Source of the DNA: Nocardioides currus
GTDB lineage: Bacteria; Actinomycetota; Actinomycetes; Propionibacteriales; Nocardioidaceae
Reading direction: 5' to 3'
Length of the DNA: 64,000 nucleotides
Assembly (NCBI RefSeq): GCF_003057875.1
Contig: NZ_PYXZ01000001.1
Span: 806,001-870,000, forward strand
The translations under genes and the position numbers were made by a program. The notes beneath the pieces are model-generated. The model did no database searches. It was not told where the DNA came from and worked only from the letters and a program-made list of their open reading frames with translations. This document shows positions 54,393 to 63,831 of this stretch, in pieces (the stretch's first letter is position 1; each line of letters opens with the position of its first letter).

Positions 54393-55322
54393 ATGGTGAC
54401 CATCGACCTCACGACCCCGCAGCCCCCGGCGGCCAACTTCCTCGACGGGCTGCCCCGTCGGCTGGCCCTCACGCTCCCCGAGCTGCGCCACGCCGCGCGC
54501 CTCGCGGGTGACGCGCCGCTCCCGTTCGACCTCGCCGAGACCGTCTCCGGCGGAGGCGGGCTCGAGGGCCGCCTCGGCCAGTCGCGCGGGACCTCCGAGG
54601 ACAATGCGTACGCCGAGGCGCTCGCCTCCCTCCACGACGCCGGCGACTCGCTGCGCCGCCGCGGCCTGATCACCGACGACGGGATCGACCCCGGCCTGAC
54701 CGGTGCGATCGGCCTGCTGGCCACCCCGACCCTGGCCCTCGACCTCGACGTCGCCGCGCCCGGCACCCAGGTCAAGGCCTGGCACCGACAGGCCGGCAAC
54801 GCCGTGGCCACCCTCGCGACCTGTGACGGGCTCGTCTTCGAGCTCGCGTGGTTCGCCGCCGATCTCTGGCCGGGCGAGATCTCCCGCGCGGCCGACATCC
54901 CCGACGACGTGCGGCTGGGCGAGTCGGCCGTGCCGGCGGAGATCGACCTGCCCTTCCACCTCGTCGACGCGGTCGGCGAGGGCCTGCGCTCGGGCCGGTC
55001 CGACCTCGTGCCCGTCCTGATGAGCCAGCACGGCTCCGGTGTCGTCGACGGCGAGGGCGAGCCGCTCGAGGCGACGGCCGCCGCCGCGGCCGTCGCCGCG
55101 ATCCACACCGAGGGGCGTGGGCGCCTGCGCGTGCTCGCCGCCCGGGTGGCCGACGACGAGACGACCGAGGTCGGCCTCGTCTCGTGGGTGCTGCTGGCCG
55201 ACGGCTGGCACTCGCTGACCCCGCACCAGGCCGAGGACGATGCCCGGCTCCGCGTGCGCCGTACCCTCCCCGACGACCTCGCCGCCGAGCTGGCGCCCGT
55301 CCTCGCCCAGGTGATCGCATGA
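54393..55322 (+). CDS. EspG-family ESX secretion chaperone
   Basis: 309 residues. LALTLPELRHAARLAG near 27, LRRRGLITDDGIDPGLTGAIGLLATPTLALDLDV near 87-120 and the C-terminal pattern VLLADGWHSLTPHQAEDDARLRVRRTLPDDLAAELAPVLAQ fit the EspG family (PF14011). In mycobacteria EspG binds PE-PPE pairs in the cytoplasm and brings them to the ESX machine. Its place between a WXG protein and a hydrolase suggests one of these is its client. Coupled on both sides (1-base gap; 4-base ATGA overlap). Confidence 0.75.
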   Translation: MVTIDLTTPQPPAANFLDGLPRRLALTLPELRHAARLAGDAPLPFDLAETVSGGGGLEGRLGQSRGTSEDNAYAEALASLHDAGDSLRRRGLITDDGIDPGLTGAIGLLATPTLALDLDVAAPGTQVKAWHRQAGNAVATLATCDGLVFELAWFAADLWPGEISRAADIPDDVRLGESAVPAEIDLPFHLVDAVGEGLRSGRSDLVPVLMSQHGSGVVDGEGEPLEATAAAAAVAAIHTEGRGRLRVLAARVADDETTEVGLVSWVLLADGWHSLTPHQAEDDARLRVRRTLPDDLAAELAPVLAQVIA

Positions 55323-56653
55323 GTGACAGCCCCACCCCCCGTCCCACCCCCGACGCCACGACCGACGCGGCGGTGGACGCCGACAAGTACGCCCAGATGC
55401 TGGCGCTGGCCGACTTCTTCGACCGCTCCGGCTCCGACATGCGCGAGCGCGCCCGACTCGGGACCGCGATCCTCACCGACCCGGACGTCCTCGACACCGC
55501 CGAGCTCTCGCAGGGCACCTTCGCGCAGGCCGAGGAGGACATCCGGGCCGCGACGACCGGCAAGCAGGGGCTGCTGACCCGCTCGGTCGAGCTCGACGCC
55601 GACGCCCTGGTGGTGCGCGCGACGGTGCTGACCTACCGCTGGATCGACGAGCTCCAGGCCGCGGCCTTCAAGACGCTCGGCTCCATCGCCGGTCGCGCCA
55701 TCGGCTACCTCGCGCCCGAGGTGGCCCTCGGCGGTGCGATCGTCTCCGCCGGGCTGATCGAGACCGACTCGCTCGACCGCGACGGTGTCGCGGCCTACCT
55801 CAACGAGCTCGCCGACAACCACCCCGAGCTGATGGACCACCTCACCGACGGGGGTGGCCTGCTCGAGGGCCTCGCGATGCGGTCCCTGCTCACCGCGGGG
55901 GTCATGTCGTCCGACAGCGGCGCCGCGGCGGCCCGGGGTGGACTGCGGGCGATCGGCGTCGCGCCGTTCCCCGCCGACTCCGCGTCCGCGCTGCGCGACG
56001 CGGCCGCCGGGTTCGCGGAGATCTCGACCAAGGAGCCGACGCCCGAGTCCGCGAGCGACAGCGAGCTGCCGTCCTCGATCGAGGACCTCATGGTCACGCT
56101 GACCAACGCCGACCGGCGCATCAGCGTCCAGCGCATCGGCGCCGGCCGCTACATCGCCTATCTCCCGGGCAACAGGGCCCACGAGGGTGGGCGGCTGCGG
56201 CTCGTCGGCAACGACAACGCGACGTACGTCCGTCAGGTCGTCCGGGCGATCGAGCAGGCCGTCGAGGGCGAGACGTCCACGTCCGACCCGGCTCGCGTGA
56301 TGCTGGTCGGTTCGTCCTACGGCGGAGCGGCGGCCGCCGAGATCGCCTCGGCCGCCATCTCGCGGGCGTTCGTGGTCGACCAGGTCGTCACGGCCGGTGC
56401 GCCGGCGGCGCAGGTGCCCTCGATCCCCGAGCAGACCCGCGTGCTGTCGCTGGAGGACCGGGCCGACCCGGTCGCCCTCCTCGGCTCGCTGATCAACGCC
56501 GACGTCGCCAACCGGGTGACCGTGGTCTACGACGGCGACGCGGGCAGCACCCAGCCCTACGTCGCCGGCGGGCGCGCCGCCGACGAGGCCCAGCACCCGG
56601 GCCTGCGGGCGGAGATCAAGCGCATCCAGGAGCTCGGCTACCTCGCGGGCTGA
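55319..56653 (+). CDS. Alpha/beta-hydrolase with helical N-terminal region, candidate ESX effector
   Basis: 444 residues. Residues 20-240 are mainly helical (ADKYAQMLALADFFDRSGSD, GRAIGYLAPEVALGGAIVSAG) without a Sec signal. The C-terminal part from about 260 is a lipase-like hydrolase: VMLVGSSYGGAAAAEIAS holds the nucleophile S333 in G-x-S-x-G, LSLEDRADPVALL a likely Asp, and EAQHPGLRAEI a likely His. A helical head with a C-terminal enzyme domain resembles LXG/WXG-type effectors and the PE-PPE hydrolases. It follows espG with a four-base overlap and its end overlaps the converging VWA gene by 16 bases. Confidence 0.72.
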   Translation: MSDSPTPRPTPDATTDAAVDADKYAQMLALADFFDRSGSDMRERARLGTAILTDPDVLDTAELSQGTFAQAEEDIRAATTGKQGLLTRSVELDADALVVRATVLTYRWIDELQAAAFKTLGSIAGRAIGYLAPEVALGGAIVSAGLIETDSLDRDGVAAYLNELADNHPELMDHLTDGGGLLEGLAMRSLLTAGVMSSDSGAAAARGGLRAIGVAPFPADSASALRDAAAGFAEISTKEPTPESASDSELPSSIEDLMVTLTNADRRISVQRIGAGRYIAYLPGNRAHEGGRLRLVGNDNATYVRQVVRAIEQAVEGETSTSDPARVMLVGSSYGGAAAAEIASAAISRAFVVDQVVTAGAPAAQVPSIPEQTRVLSLEDRADPVALLGSLINADVANRVTVVYDGDAGSTQPYVAGGRAADEAQHPGLRAEIKRIQELGYLAG

Positions 56654-58035
56654 GTGCCCATCGAGATCGCGGACACGAACTCCTCGAGCTGCGTGAGGTT
56701 GCGGCACTCCACCATCGGCACGATCTCGCCGTAGGTGGGCGCCGCGCTGTCGCCGGTGCCCCAGTGCCGGGCGTGCTCGGGGTTGAGCCACCATGCGTGG
56801 CGTACGGCGCCCTCCAGCTCGCGCAGGACCGGCAGCGCGAGGTCGCTGTAGTTGGACCGGGCGTCGCCCAGCACCAGCAGCGAGGTCTTCGGGCCGAGCG
56901 CGTCGGCGTGCTCCTCGGCGAACGTGGTGAAGGCGCGGCCGTAGTTGGTCCGCCCCCACAGCGCCGCGTGGGCGGTGCTGGCCGCGAGGTTCTCCATCAC
57001 CTCGACGACGTCGCCGCCGGGGGTGAAGTGGTGGGTCACCTCGTGCACGGTGTCGACGAAGGTGAAGGCCCGCACCTTCTGGAACTGCTCGCGCAGCGCG
57101 AAGACCAGCAGCAGCGTGAACTGCGCGAAGTTGGCCACCGAGCCGCTGACGTCGCACAGCACGACGAGCTCCGTGCGGTGGGGACGCTTGGGTCGGTGGT
57201 GCGTCTCGAGCGGGACCCCGCCGGTGGACAGCGACGCGCGGACGGTGCGCCGGAAGTCGAGGGCCCCGCGCCGGCGAGCGTGCTGCTGCTTCGTCAGGCG
57301 GGTGGCGAGCCGCCGGGCGAGCGGATAGATCTCGCGGCGCATCTCCTCCAGGTCGGAGCGGCGGGCAGCGGTGAAGTCGAGCCGGTCGATCGTCGGCCGG
57401 ACCACGACGTCGGCGACGTGCTCGGCGCCCTTCTCCTCCGCGATGCGCCGGCGCGCGTCGCCCTCCACGAGACCGGTGAAGCGTGCGACCCGGCGCCCGG
57501 CGACGCGCCGCGCGTCCTCCTCGACCATGCCCTGCGCCATCAGGCCGGCGACGAGCTGACCGACCAGCTGCTCCGGCGAGACCCGCTGGAGGGTCGTGTA
57601 CGCCGACCAGCTGGACAGCCCCGGACCACGGCCCGGCATCGCGCCGAACCGGGCGACGGCCTCGACGGCGAGGTCCTGGAGCGACGGCCCCTCACCGCCC
57701 TCACCACTGTCGCCCTCGGCCAGCGCCTCGGCCAGCTGCTCGGTGAACCGTTCCAGAGCCGGGCCGCTGTCGCGGACGACCTCGCCCCCGGGCTCGCCGG
57801 CGACCCCGGACCCGACCAGCCGCGGGAAGTAGAGGTCGAAGATCGCGTCGAACGTGACGCGCTGTGCCTGCTTCTTGACCAGCGTGGCGGCGTACGCCGT
57901 GCGCACCACCTCGCGATCGCCCCACCCGATGTGGCGCATCGCGTCGATCGCGTCCAGGCCCTCGGCCAGCGAGACCGACAGGCCCGCCGTGCGGAGGGCC
58001 TCGACGAAGCCGATGTGGGTGTCGAGCAGCGTCAC
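56638..58035 (-). CDS. VWA-domain protein (CoxE type)
   Basis: 465 residues. The N-terminal half is helical; the von Willebrand A-type domain at about 300-465 has the metal site D-x-S-x-S in LVVLCDVSGSVANF and SLLVLGDARSNYSD. Together with the MoxR ATPase encoded just upstream (10 bases) it forms the MoxR-VWA pair often involved in metal-centre insertion or complex assembly. The client is not evident here. GTG at 58035 is chosen after the MoxR stop. Confidence 0.86.
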   Translation of the reverse strand: MTLLDTHIGFVEALRTAGLSVSLAEGLDAIDAMRHIGWGDREVVRTAYAATLVKKQAQRVTFDAIFDLYFPRLVGSGVAGEPGGEVVRDSGPALERFTEQLAEALAEGDSGEGGEGPSLQDLAVEAVARFGAMPGRGPGLSSWSAYTTLQRVSPEQLVGQLVAGLMAQGMVEEDARRVAGRRVARFTGLVEGDARRRIAEEKGAEHVADVVVRPTIDRLDFTAARRSDLEEMRREIYPLARRLATRLTKQQHARRRGALDFRRTVRASLSTGGVPLETHHRPKRPHRTELVVLCDVSGSVANFAQFTLLLVFALREQFQKVRAFTFVDTVHEVTHHFTPGGDVVEVMENLAASTAHAALWGRTNYGRAFTTFAEEHADALGPKTSLLVLGDARSNYSDLALPVLRELEGAVRHAWWLNPEHARHWGTGDSAAPTYGEIVPMVECRNLTQLEEFVSAISMGTQPAR

Positions 58036-58045
58036 GGACGTGACC

Positions 58046-58912
<867 letters not shown>

Positions 58913-58964
58913 CCGGCGGAGCCTAGCCGGGCTGTACGGCTGGCTGTCGGTCTGGAAGATCCTC

Positions 58965-59052
58965 TGGCAGAGAGGGCGGGATTCGAACCCGCGGTAGGTC
59001 TCCCTACGATCGCTTTCAAGGCGATTCCGATCGGCCGCTCCGGCACCTCTCC
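58965..59052 (-). tRNA. tRNA-Ser (TGA)
   Basis: 88 bases including an encoded CCA. Acceptor GGAGAGG pairs with CCTCTCT, discriminator G. Anticodon loop CTTGAAA (anticodon TGA), a long variable arm (GTAGGGAGACCTAC) and T-loop TTCGAAT. A TAGACT -10 box lies at 59081-59086. Confidence 0.96.
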
Positions 59053-59101
59053 TCGCGCCGCCCGAGGACGGCACCGCAGCAGTCTAGAGGCCCGGCGGGC
59101 G

Positions 59102-59476
59102 CTATTCCGAGCCGCCCAGCTCCAGCTCGACGTCGTCGTAGGCCAGGTCGTGCAGGCGCTGGAGGTGGTGGTTGATGTCGGTGAGCAGCCGCAGGCCCTG
59201 GGTGCGCACGCCGTCGAGGTCGGGGTTCTCCAGCACCTCCGGACCGAGCTCGCCGATGCGGGCCAGCAGCGCCCGGCGCTCGCGCAGCGCCGAGCCACGC
59301 CGTGCGCTCAGCCAGGCGTCGTCGGGGTGCTCCGACTCGCGCATCAGCACGTCGCGGACACTGGTCATGCGCTGGCGCACCGTCCAGCGCCAGTTGCCGG
59401 TCGCGACGCCGCCGGACTCGTGGGGGGCGTCGAGCGCGCGGTGCAGGTCGGCCAAGGCGGTGGTGGCACTGGTCAT
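59102..59476 (-). CDS. Small helical protein of unknown function
   Basis: 124 residues, no signal peptide or membrane segment. Mostly alpha-helical with WRWTVRQRMTSVRDVLMRE and RRGSALRERRALLARIGELG, and an acidic C-terminus. No family recognised, though such proteins are common in actinobacteria. GGAGGG five bases before the ATG makes the gene credible. It is not obviously linked to its neighbours. Confidence 0.7.
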   Translation of the reverse strand: MTSATTALADLHRALDAPHESGGVATGNWRWTVRQRMTSVRDVLMRESEHPDDAWLSARRGSALRERRALLARIGELGPEVLENPDLDGVRTQGLRLLTDINHHLQRLHDLAYDDVELELGGSE

Positions 59477-59590
59477 CGCTGCCCTCCGAACTGGTCCCGT
59501 GACAGTGGGTGACCTCGAGTGTGGCCCGCGTCACGAGCTCGGACAAGGGCTGGATTGGCACAACCTGACGCGCCTGTGTTCAATCGACCC

Positions 59591-60040
59591 GTGTCGTCCG
59601 AATACCGAGTGGCCCCCTCGATCGCCGCCCGACTGATGGGGCTGCTGCTGGTCGCGATCTCGGTGCTCGTCTTCGTCGCCACGGGCCTGGTTGCCTTCCT
59701 CGACCTGCACACCGGCGTGCTCCTCGTCCCCGCGTTCCTGGGCCTCGCCGCCCTCGTCGGCGCCGCCACGCTCCTCGGCACGCGCGGGTGGGTCGTGCGC
59801 CTCAGCGACGAGGGCTACCGCGTCCAGTGGGTGCGCGGGGTCGGCGTCGCGGCGGGCCGGTGGAGGGACGTCGAGGACGCCGTCACCACCACGGTGGCCG
59901 GGTCCCCGGTCGTCGTGCTGCGCCTGCGCTCGGGCGGGTCGACGACGATCCCCGTGGAGATGCTGGCCGGCGATCGCGACGAGTTCGTCCGCGACCTCGT
60001 GCGTCACCTGCAGGACGGGCAGGGCCTGCGCCCGCTGTGA
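59591..60040 (+). CDS. Small membrane protein with PH-like domain
   Basis: 149 residues: two membrane segments at about 13-35 and 40-60 followed by a beta-rich region (WVVRLSDEGYRVQWVRGVG, WRDVEDAVTTTVAGSPVVVLRL, TTIPVEMLAGDRDEFVRDLV) resembling the short bacterial PH domains found behind two-helix anchors. Function unknown. GTG at 59591 is chosen because the frame upstream lacks coding character; the promoter is not clear. Confidence 0.7.
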   Translation: MSSEYRVAPSIAARLMGLLLVAISVLVFVATGLVAFLDLHTGVLLVPAFLGLAALVGAATLLGTRGWVVRLSDEGYRVQWVRGVGVAAGRWRDVEDAVTTTVAGSPVVVLRLRSGGSTTIPVEMLAGDRDEFVRDLVRHLQDGQGLRPL

Positions 60041-60043
60041 CGG

Positions 60044-60081
60044 GGTGCGATTCGCACCATCGCGAGGCCTGCTAGTAACCT
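60044..60081 (+). promoter_or_regulatory. Region before tRNA-Ser(GCT): palindrome and promoter
   Basis: A GGTGCGA-T-TCGCACC palindrome at 60044-60058, possibly the terminator of the preceding gene, overlaps a TTCGCA hexamer (60051) that could pair with TAGTAA (60073) or TAACCT (60076) as a promoter for the tRNA. Confidence 0.4.
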
Positions 60082-60110
60082 CATCCCTGCTCAGCCGTCA
60101 GGCGGGGCAT

Positions 60111-60201
60111 GGAGGCGTCGCCTAGTCCGGTCTATGGCGCCCGCCTGCTAAGCGGGTTTGGGGCTACAACCCCATCGAGGGTTCAAATCCCTCCGCCTCC
60201 G
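60111..60201 (+). tRNA. tRNA-Ser (GCT)
   Basis: 91 bases without an encoded CCA (GCCC follows). Acceptor GGAGGCG pairs with CGCCTCC, discriminator G. Anticodon arm CCCGC-CTGCTAA-GCGGG gives anticodon GCT. Long variable arm TTTGGGGCTACAACCCCATC and T-loop TTCAAAT. Confidence 0.95.
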
Positions 60202-60208
60202 CCCACTG

Positions 60209-60234
60209 CTCTGGCCTCCCCCGGGAGGCCAGAG
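60209..60234 (+). terminator. Terminator of tRNA-Ser(GCT)
   Basis: Perfect 11-base stem CTCTGGCCTCC / GGAGGCCAGAG with a four-base loop, seven bases after the tRNA. Confidence 0.8.
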
Positions 60235-60265
60235 TGCATTTCCCTGCGCTTGCGAAACCCTGCAG

Positions 60266-60317
60266 TGCGAATACTCGCACCCGTTCGGATGTCGACCAAT
60301 CGAGTCCGTTGGTCGAC
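60266..60317. promoter_or_regulatory. Two palindromes upstream of the secreted-peptide gene
   Basis: TGCGA-ATAC-TCGCA at 60266-60279 and GTCGACCAA ... TTGGTCGAC at 60291-60317 (nine-base arms, nine-base spacer). They lie 50-100 bases before the peptide gene and are candidate binding sites for a regulator, perhaps the LuxR-type protein coded nearby. Confidence 0.5.
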
Positions 60318-60367
60318 AATGGGGAACGAGTCTCGGACCAGACTGAGCAGACAAGAGGACCCACTTC

Positions 60368-60568
60368 ATGATTTCCGGACGTCGCATCGCCGCAGCGCTC
60401 GTCGCTGCGGTCCTGTCCCTGGGGGCCATCGGAGTCACCGCCGGTCCGGCGCAGGCGCTCAAGGACACCACGTGGCCCGTGCGCCCCGCCCCCGACACCA
60501 CCCAGACGCCTGGCCCCACCGTCACGCCGCCCGACCAGACCGACACCACCTGGCCGGCCGGCACCTAG
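60368..60568 (+). CDS. Small secreted peptide with repeated DTTWP motif
   Basis: 66 residues. A clear Sec signal peptide (basic start, hydrophobic 8-24, cleavage after AQA at residue 30) leaves a mature peptide of about 36 residues, rich in Pro, Thr and Asp, with DTTWP at 33-37 and again at 59-63 and DTTQTP between. GAGGA precedes the ATG by nine to ten bases. It sits alone with palindromes in its upstream region and faces a LuxR-type regulator gene. A signalling or wall-associated role is only inferred. Confidence 0.7.
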   Translation: MISGRRIAAALVAAVLSLGAIGVTAGPAQALKDTTWPVRPAPDTTQTPGPTVTPPDQTDTTWPAGT

Positions 60569-60588
60569 CTCGCAGGCAAGCCGAGCAC

Positions 60589-61629
60589 TCAGGCGCTCTC
60601 GCCCTCGCGCGGCACGTTCCCCCGGTCGGCGGCCGGGGGGACGTCACGTCCGGTCACACCGCGCCGGCCCATCTCGTAGCCGAGCTGGAAGCGTGACTCG
60701 ACCTCGAACTCCTTCTTCAGCTCCGAGATGTAGCCCGCATAGGTCCGCGGGCTGACGCCCAGGCGCTTGGCGCCCACGGGGTCGGCGTGGCCGCCGATCA
60801 GCATCCGGATCGTCATCGCCCGCTGCTCCGCCTCGATCGCGCGCACCAGCGGGGTGTCCCGGTTGGTGAACGGGCGGGCCCGCTCCCACGACCGCTCGAA
60901 GATGTCGACGAGATAGCTCACCAACGACGGTTCGCGTACGGCGAGCGCCACCGACTCCCCCGGCCCACCCTGGCCCGGGACGATGGCGATGCGCCGGTCG
61001 ACCACGATGAGCCGGTTGAAGAACTCGTCGAGCGTGCGCACCTGCGCGCCCTCGGCGGTGACCGCGGCGACGTACTTGTTGGTGGCGACCTGGCGCCGGG
61101 CGGAGTGCTGGTAGAGCGTGCGCATCTGCACGCCGCGGCGCAGGGCACCGACCTCGCGCTCGATCGCCTTCGGCAGCTGTCCGATGTTGCGGCCGGTCTG
61201 CGGCTGGGCGGTCAGGAGCTCCTCGGAGGCGTCCGCGACGACCGAGGTGATGTAGGGCGCGATGGCCTCGCCACGCAGCTCGGCGAACGGGCCGCGCAGG
61301 GCCTCCGGCGAGCGGCGCCAGGCGTTGGAGAGACCGTTGAACGCCTTCGCCCAGTGGGCCGACTCGGCGATCAGCTCGGCACCCTGCTGGCCCAGCGGGG
61401 TGACCACGCGCGACTGCACGATGGAGGGGTCGACCGGCAGCCACCGCCCGGCGCTCTTGTCGAGGACGACGAGACCGATCTGCTTGAGCAGCGAGAACGG
61501 CTCGAGCAGCTCGCCGTCGTGCTCGATGCGTGGGTCTCCGACCGGCATGCCGGCCTGCGCGACCAGCTCCTCGTAGAGCTCGGACGCCGCCGTCTCGAAG
61601 ACGGATCGCTCGTCGGGGCCGTACTCCAC
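60589..61629 (-). CDS. LuxR-type (HTH) transcriptional regulator with TrmB-like N-terminus
   Basis: 346 residues. The N-terminus (FETAASELYEELVAQAG, LLKQIGLVVLDKSAGRWLPVDP) looks like a degenerate TrmB-type winged helix, followed by a central domain (about 120-260). A C-terminal DNA-binding region at about 270-315 contains GAKRLGVSPRTYAGYISELKK. This is the layout of a large group of orphan regulators in Streptomyces and relatives. GTG at 61629 is chosen because AGGGAGG lies 11 bases upstream. It converges on the secreted-peptide gene. Confidence 0.75.
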   Translation of the reverse strand: MEYGPDERSVFETAASELYEELVAQAGMPVGDPRIEHDGELLEPFSLLKQIGLVVLDKSAGRWLPVDPSIVQSRVVTPLGQQGAELIAESAHWAKAFNGLSNAWRRSPEALRGPFAELRGEAIAPYITSVVADASEELLTAQPQTGRNIGQLPKAIEREVGALRRGVQMRTLYQHSARRQVATNKYVAAVTAEGAQVRTLDEFFNRLIVVDRRIAIVPGQGGPGESVALAVREPSLVSYLVDIFERSWERARPFTNRDTPLVRAIEAEQRAMTIRMLIGGHADPVGAKRLGVSPRTYAGYISELKKEFEVESRFQLGYEMGRRGVTGRDVPPAADRGNVPREGESA

Positions 61630-61678
61630 GCGCGTCACCACCTCCCTGTCATGACCGGGCGATCTTTCCACACGGACG

Positions 61679-61720
61679 GCTCCGGCCCGCCGGGATCGAG
61701 AGATCCCGGCGGGCCGGAGC
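61679..61720. terminator. Strong hairpin after pckG
   Basis: Perfect 19-base stem from GCTCCGGCCCGCCGGGATC with a GAGA loop, 51 bases past the pckG stop and 50 bases before the regulator start on the same strand. Confidence 0.75.
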
Positions 61721-61770
61721 TCCGAGGCTGGCGCCCTCGCACCTCGAGCACCGAGGTGGGCCTGGGCGGA

Positions 61771-63600
61771 TCAGGCGCCGAGGCGCTCCTTGAGCGTGTC
61801 GAGCTCGGTCCACAGCACCGCGGGGAGGTCGTCGCCGAACTTCTCGAACCACTCCGTGATCTGCGGGATCTCGGCCTTCCACTCCTCCGGGTCGACCGCC
61901 AGGGCGGCCGCGATGGCCTCGGGGGTCATGTCCAGGCCCTCGATGTCGAGCGAGCCCGGAGCCGGCACGTGGCCGATCGGGGTCTCGACCGCGGCGGCGG
62001 TGCCCTCGAGGCGCTCGATGACCCACTTCAGGACGCGGCTGTTCTCGCCGAACCCGGGCCACAGGAAGTCACCGTCGTCGGAGCGACGGAACCAGTTGAC
62101 GTAGAAGATCTTGGGCATCTTCGACTCGTCGTTGTCCTTGCCCATGTTGATCCAGTGGCCGAAGTAGTCGCCGGCGTTGTAGCCGATGAACGGCAGCATG
62201 GCCATCGGGTCGCGACGCACCACGCCCACCGCGCCCACCGCGGCGGCGGTGGTCTCCGAGGAGAGCGTGGCGCCCATGAACGTGCCGTGGGTCCAGTCGC
62301 GGGCCTCGGTCACGAGCGGGATGGTCGTCTTGCGACGGCCGCCGAAGAGGATCGCGTCGATCGGCACACCGCGCGGGTCGTCGTACTCCGCCGCGAGCAT
62401 GTCGCACTGCTTGATCGGCGTGCAGTAGCGGCTGTTGGCGTGGCTGGAGAGCTCGGTGCTCTCGGGCGTCCACGGCTCGCCCTTCCACGACGTCGCGGCG
62501 GCCGGCATGTTCTCCAGGCCCTCCCACCAGACGTCGCCGTCGGGCGTCAGGGCGACGTTGGTGAAGACCGAGTTGCCCTTGTTGATCGTGGCCATGGCGT
62601 TCGGGTTGGTGTGCTCGTTGGTGCCGGGGGCGACACCGAAGAAGCCGAACTCCGGGTTGACGGCCCACAGGCGGCCGTCCTCGCCGATGCGCATCCACGC
62701 GATGTCGTCGCCGATCGCCTCGACCTTCCAGCCCGGGATGGTGGGCTGGAGCATGGCGAGGTTGGTCTTGCCACAGGCGCTCGGGAACGCGGCGGCGACG
62801 TACTTGGTGACTCCCTGCGGCGAGGTGAGCTTGAGGATGAGCATGTGCTCGGCCATCCAGCCCTCGTCGCGCGCCATGACGCTGGCGATGCGGAGCGCGT
62901 AGCACTTCTTGCCGAGCAGGGCGTTGCCGCCGTACCCCGAACCGAAGCTCCAGATCATCCGCTCCTCGGGGAACTGGACGATGTACTTGGTGTCGTTGCA
63001 CGGCCAGGCGACGTCCGCCTCGCCCTCGGCGAGCGGCTTGCCGACCGAGTGCAGCGCGGGCACCCACTGGACGTCCTCGCCGATCTCCTCGATCTTGCGG
63101 AGCACGTCGGTGCCCATGCGGGCCATGACGCGCATCGAGACGGTGACGTAGGCCGAGTCGGTGATCTCGATGCCGAACATCGGCTTCTCGGCGTCGAGGT
63201 GGCCCATGACGAACGGGATGACGTACATCGTGCGGCCCTTCATGCAGCCGGCGTAGAGCCCGCGCATGAGGTCCTTCATCTTCTCCGGGTCCATCCAGTT
63301 GTTGGTGGGCCCGCAGTCCTTCTCGTCGACCGAGCAGATGTAGGTGCGGTCCTCGACACGCGCCACGTCGGTCGGGTCGGAGGCGGCGTGGAACGAGTTG
63401 GGCTTGATCTCGGGGTTCAGGCGGGTGAACGTCCCGGTGGCCACGAGGGCGGAGGTGAGCTGCTCCCACTCCTCGTCGGAGCCGGTGCACCAGTGGATGG
63501 AGTCGGGCTGGGTGAGCTCGGCGATCTCGGTGACCCAGCCCAGGATGCCCTGGTGGGTGGTCGGAGCGGTCGGCGTCGTGATGTCAGAAGTGGCGGTCAT
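61771..63600 (-). CDS. pckG: Phosphoenolpyruvate carboxykinase (GTP)
   Basis: 609 residues, usual length. The N-terminus [24 protein letters not shown], the P-loop [15 protein letters not shown] near 280, the nucleotide site [21 protein letters not shown], and [20 protein letters not shown] are diagnostic. It turns oxaloacetate and GTP into PEP in gluconeogenesis. ATG at 63600 is chosen with GAGGGAAA upstream; the longer frame reading lacks similarity. A strong terminator follows. Confidence 0.97.
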   Translation of the reverse strand: MTATSDITTPTAPTTHQGILGWVTEIAELTQPDSIHWCTGSDEEWEQLTSALVATGTFTRLNPEIKPNSFHAASDPTDVARVEDRTYICSVDEKDCGPTNNWMDPEKMKDLMRGLYAGCMKGRTMYVIPFVMGHLDAEKPMFGIEITDSAYVTVSMRVMARMGTDVLRKIEEIGEDVQWVPALHSVGKPLAEGEADVAWPCNDTKYIVQFPEERMIWSFGSGYGGNALLGKKCYALRIASVMARDEGWMAEHMLILKLTSPQGVTKYVAAAFPSACGKTNLAMLQPTIPGWKVEAIGDDIAWMRIGEDGRLWAVNPEFGFFGVAPGTNEHTNPNAMATINKGNSVFTNVALTPDGDVWWEGLENMPAAATSWKGEPWTPESTELSSHANSRYCTPIKQCDMLAAEYDDPRGVPIDAILFGGRRKTTIPLVTEARDWTHGTFMGATLSSETTAAAVGAVGVVRRDPMAMLPFIGYNAGDYFGHWINMGKDNDESKMPKIFYVNWFRRSDDGDFLWPGFGENSRVLKWVIERLEGTAAAVETPIGHVPAPGSLDIEGLDMTPEAIAAALAVDPEEWKAEIPQITEWFEKFGDDLPAVLWTELDTLKERLGA

Positions 63601-63831
63601 TGCCTGCGGTTTCCCTCTCGCGCATTCGCGGATGCGCTCGCCTGCTGCGAGGGCGCGTCCGGCCGTCGAGCGCATCGACGGTGGTGTCGTGGAGTGTCGT
63701 GTCGGCCCCTCCGGCAACGCTGCAGCGAGGAGTGGAGCCGAGGCTAACGGCAGCCCTGCGACGTACATATTGGATCGATCAACGAGTGAGGCGCAGGTCA
63801 CGTCGGGCGCGGGTGGCGTCGGCGCGAGCGC

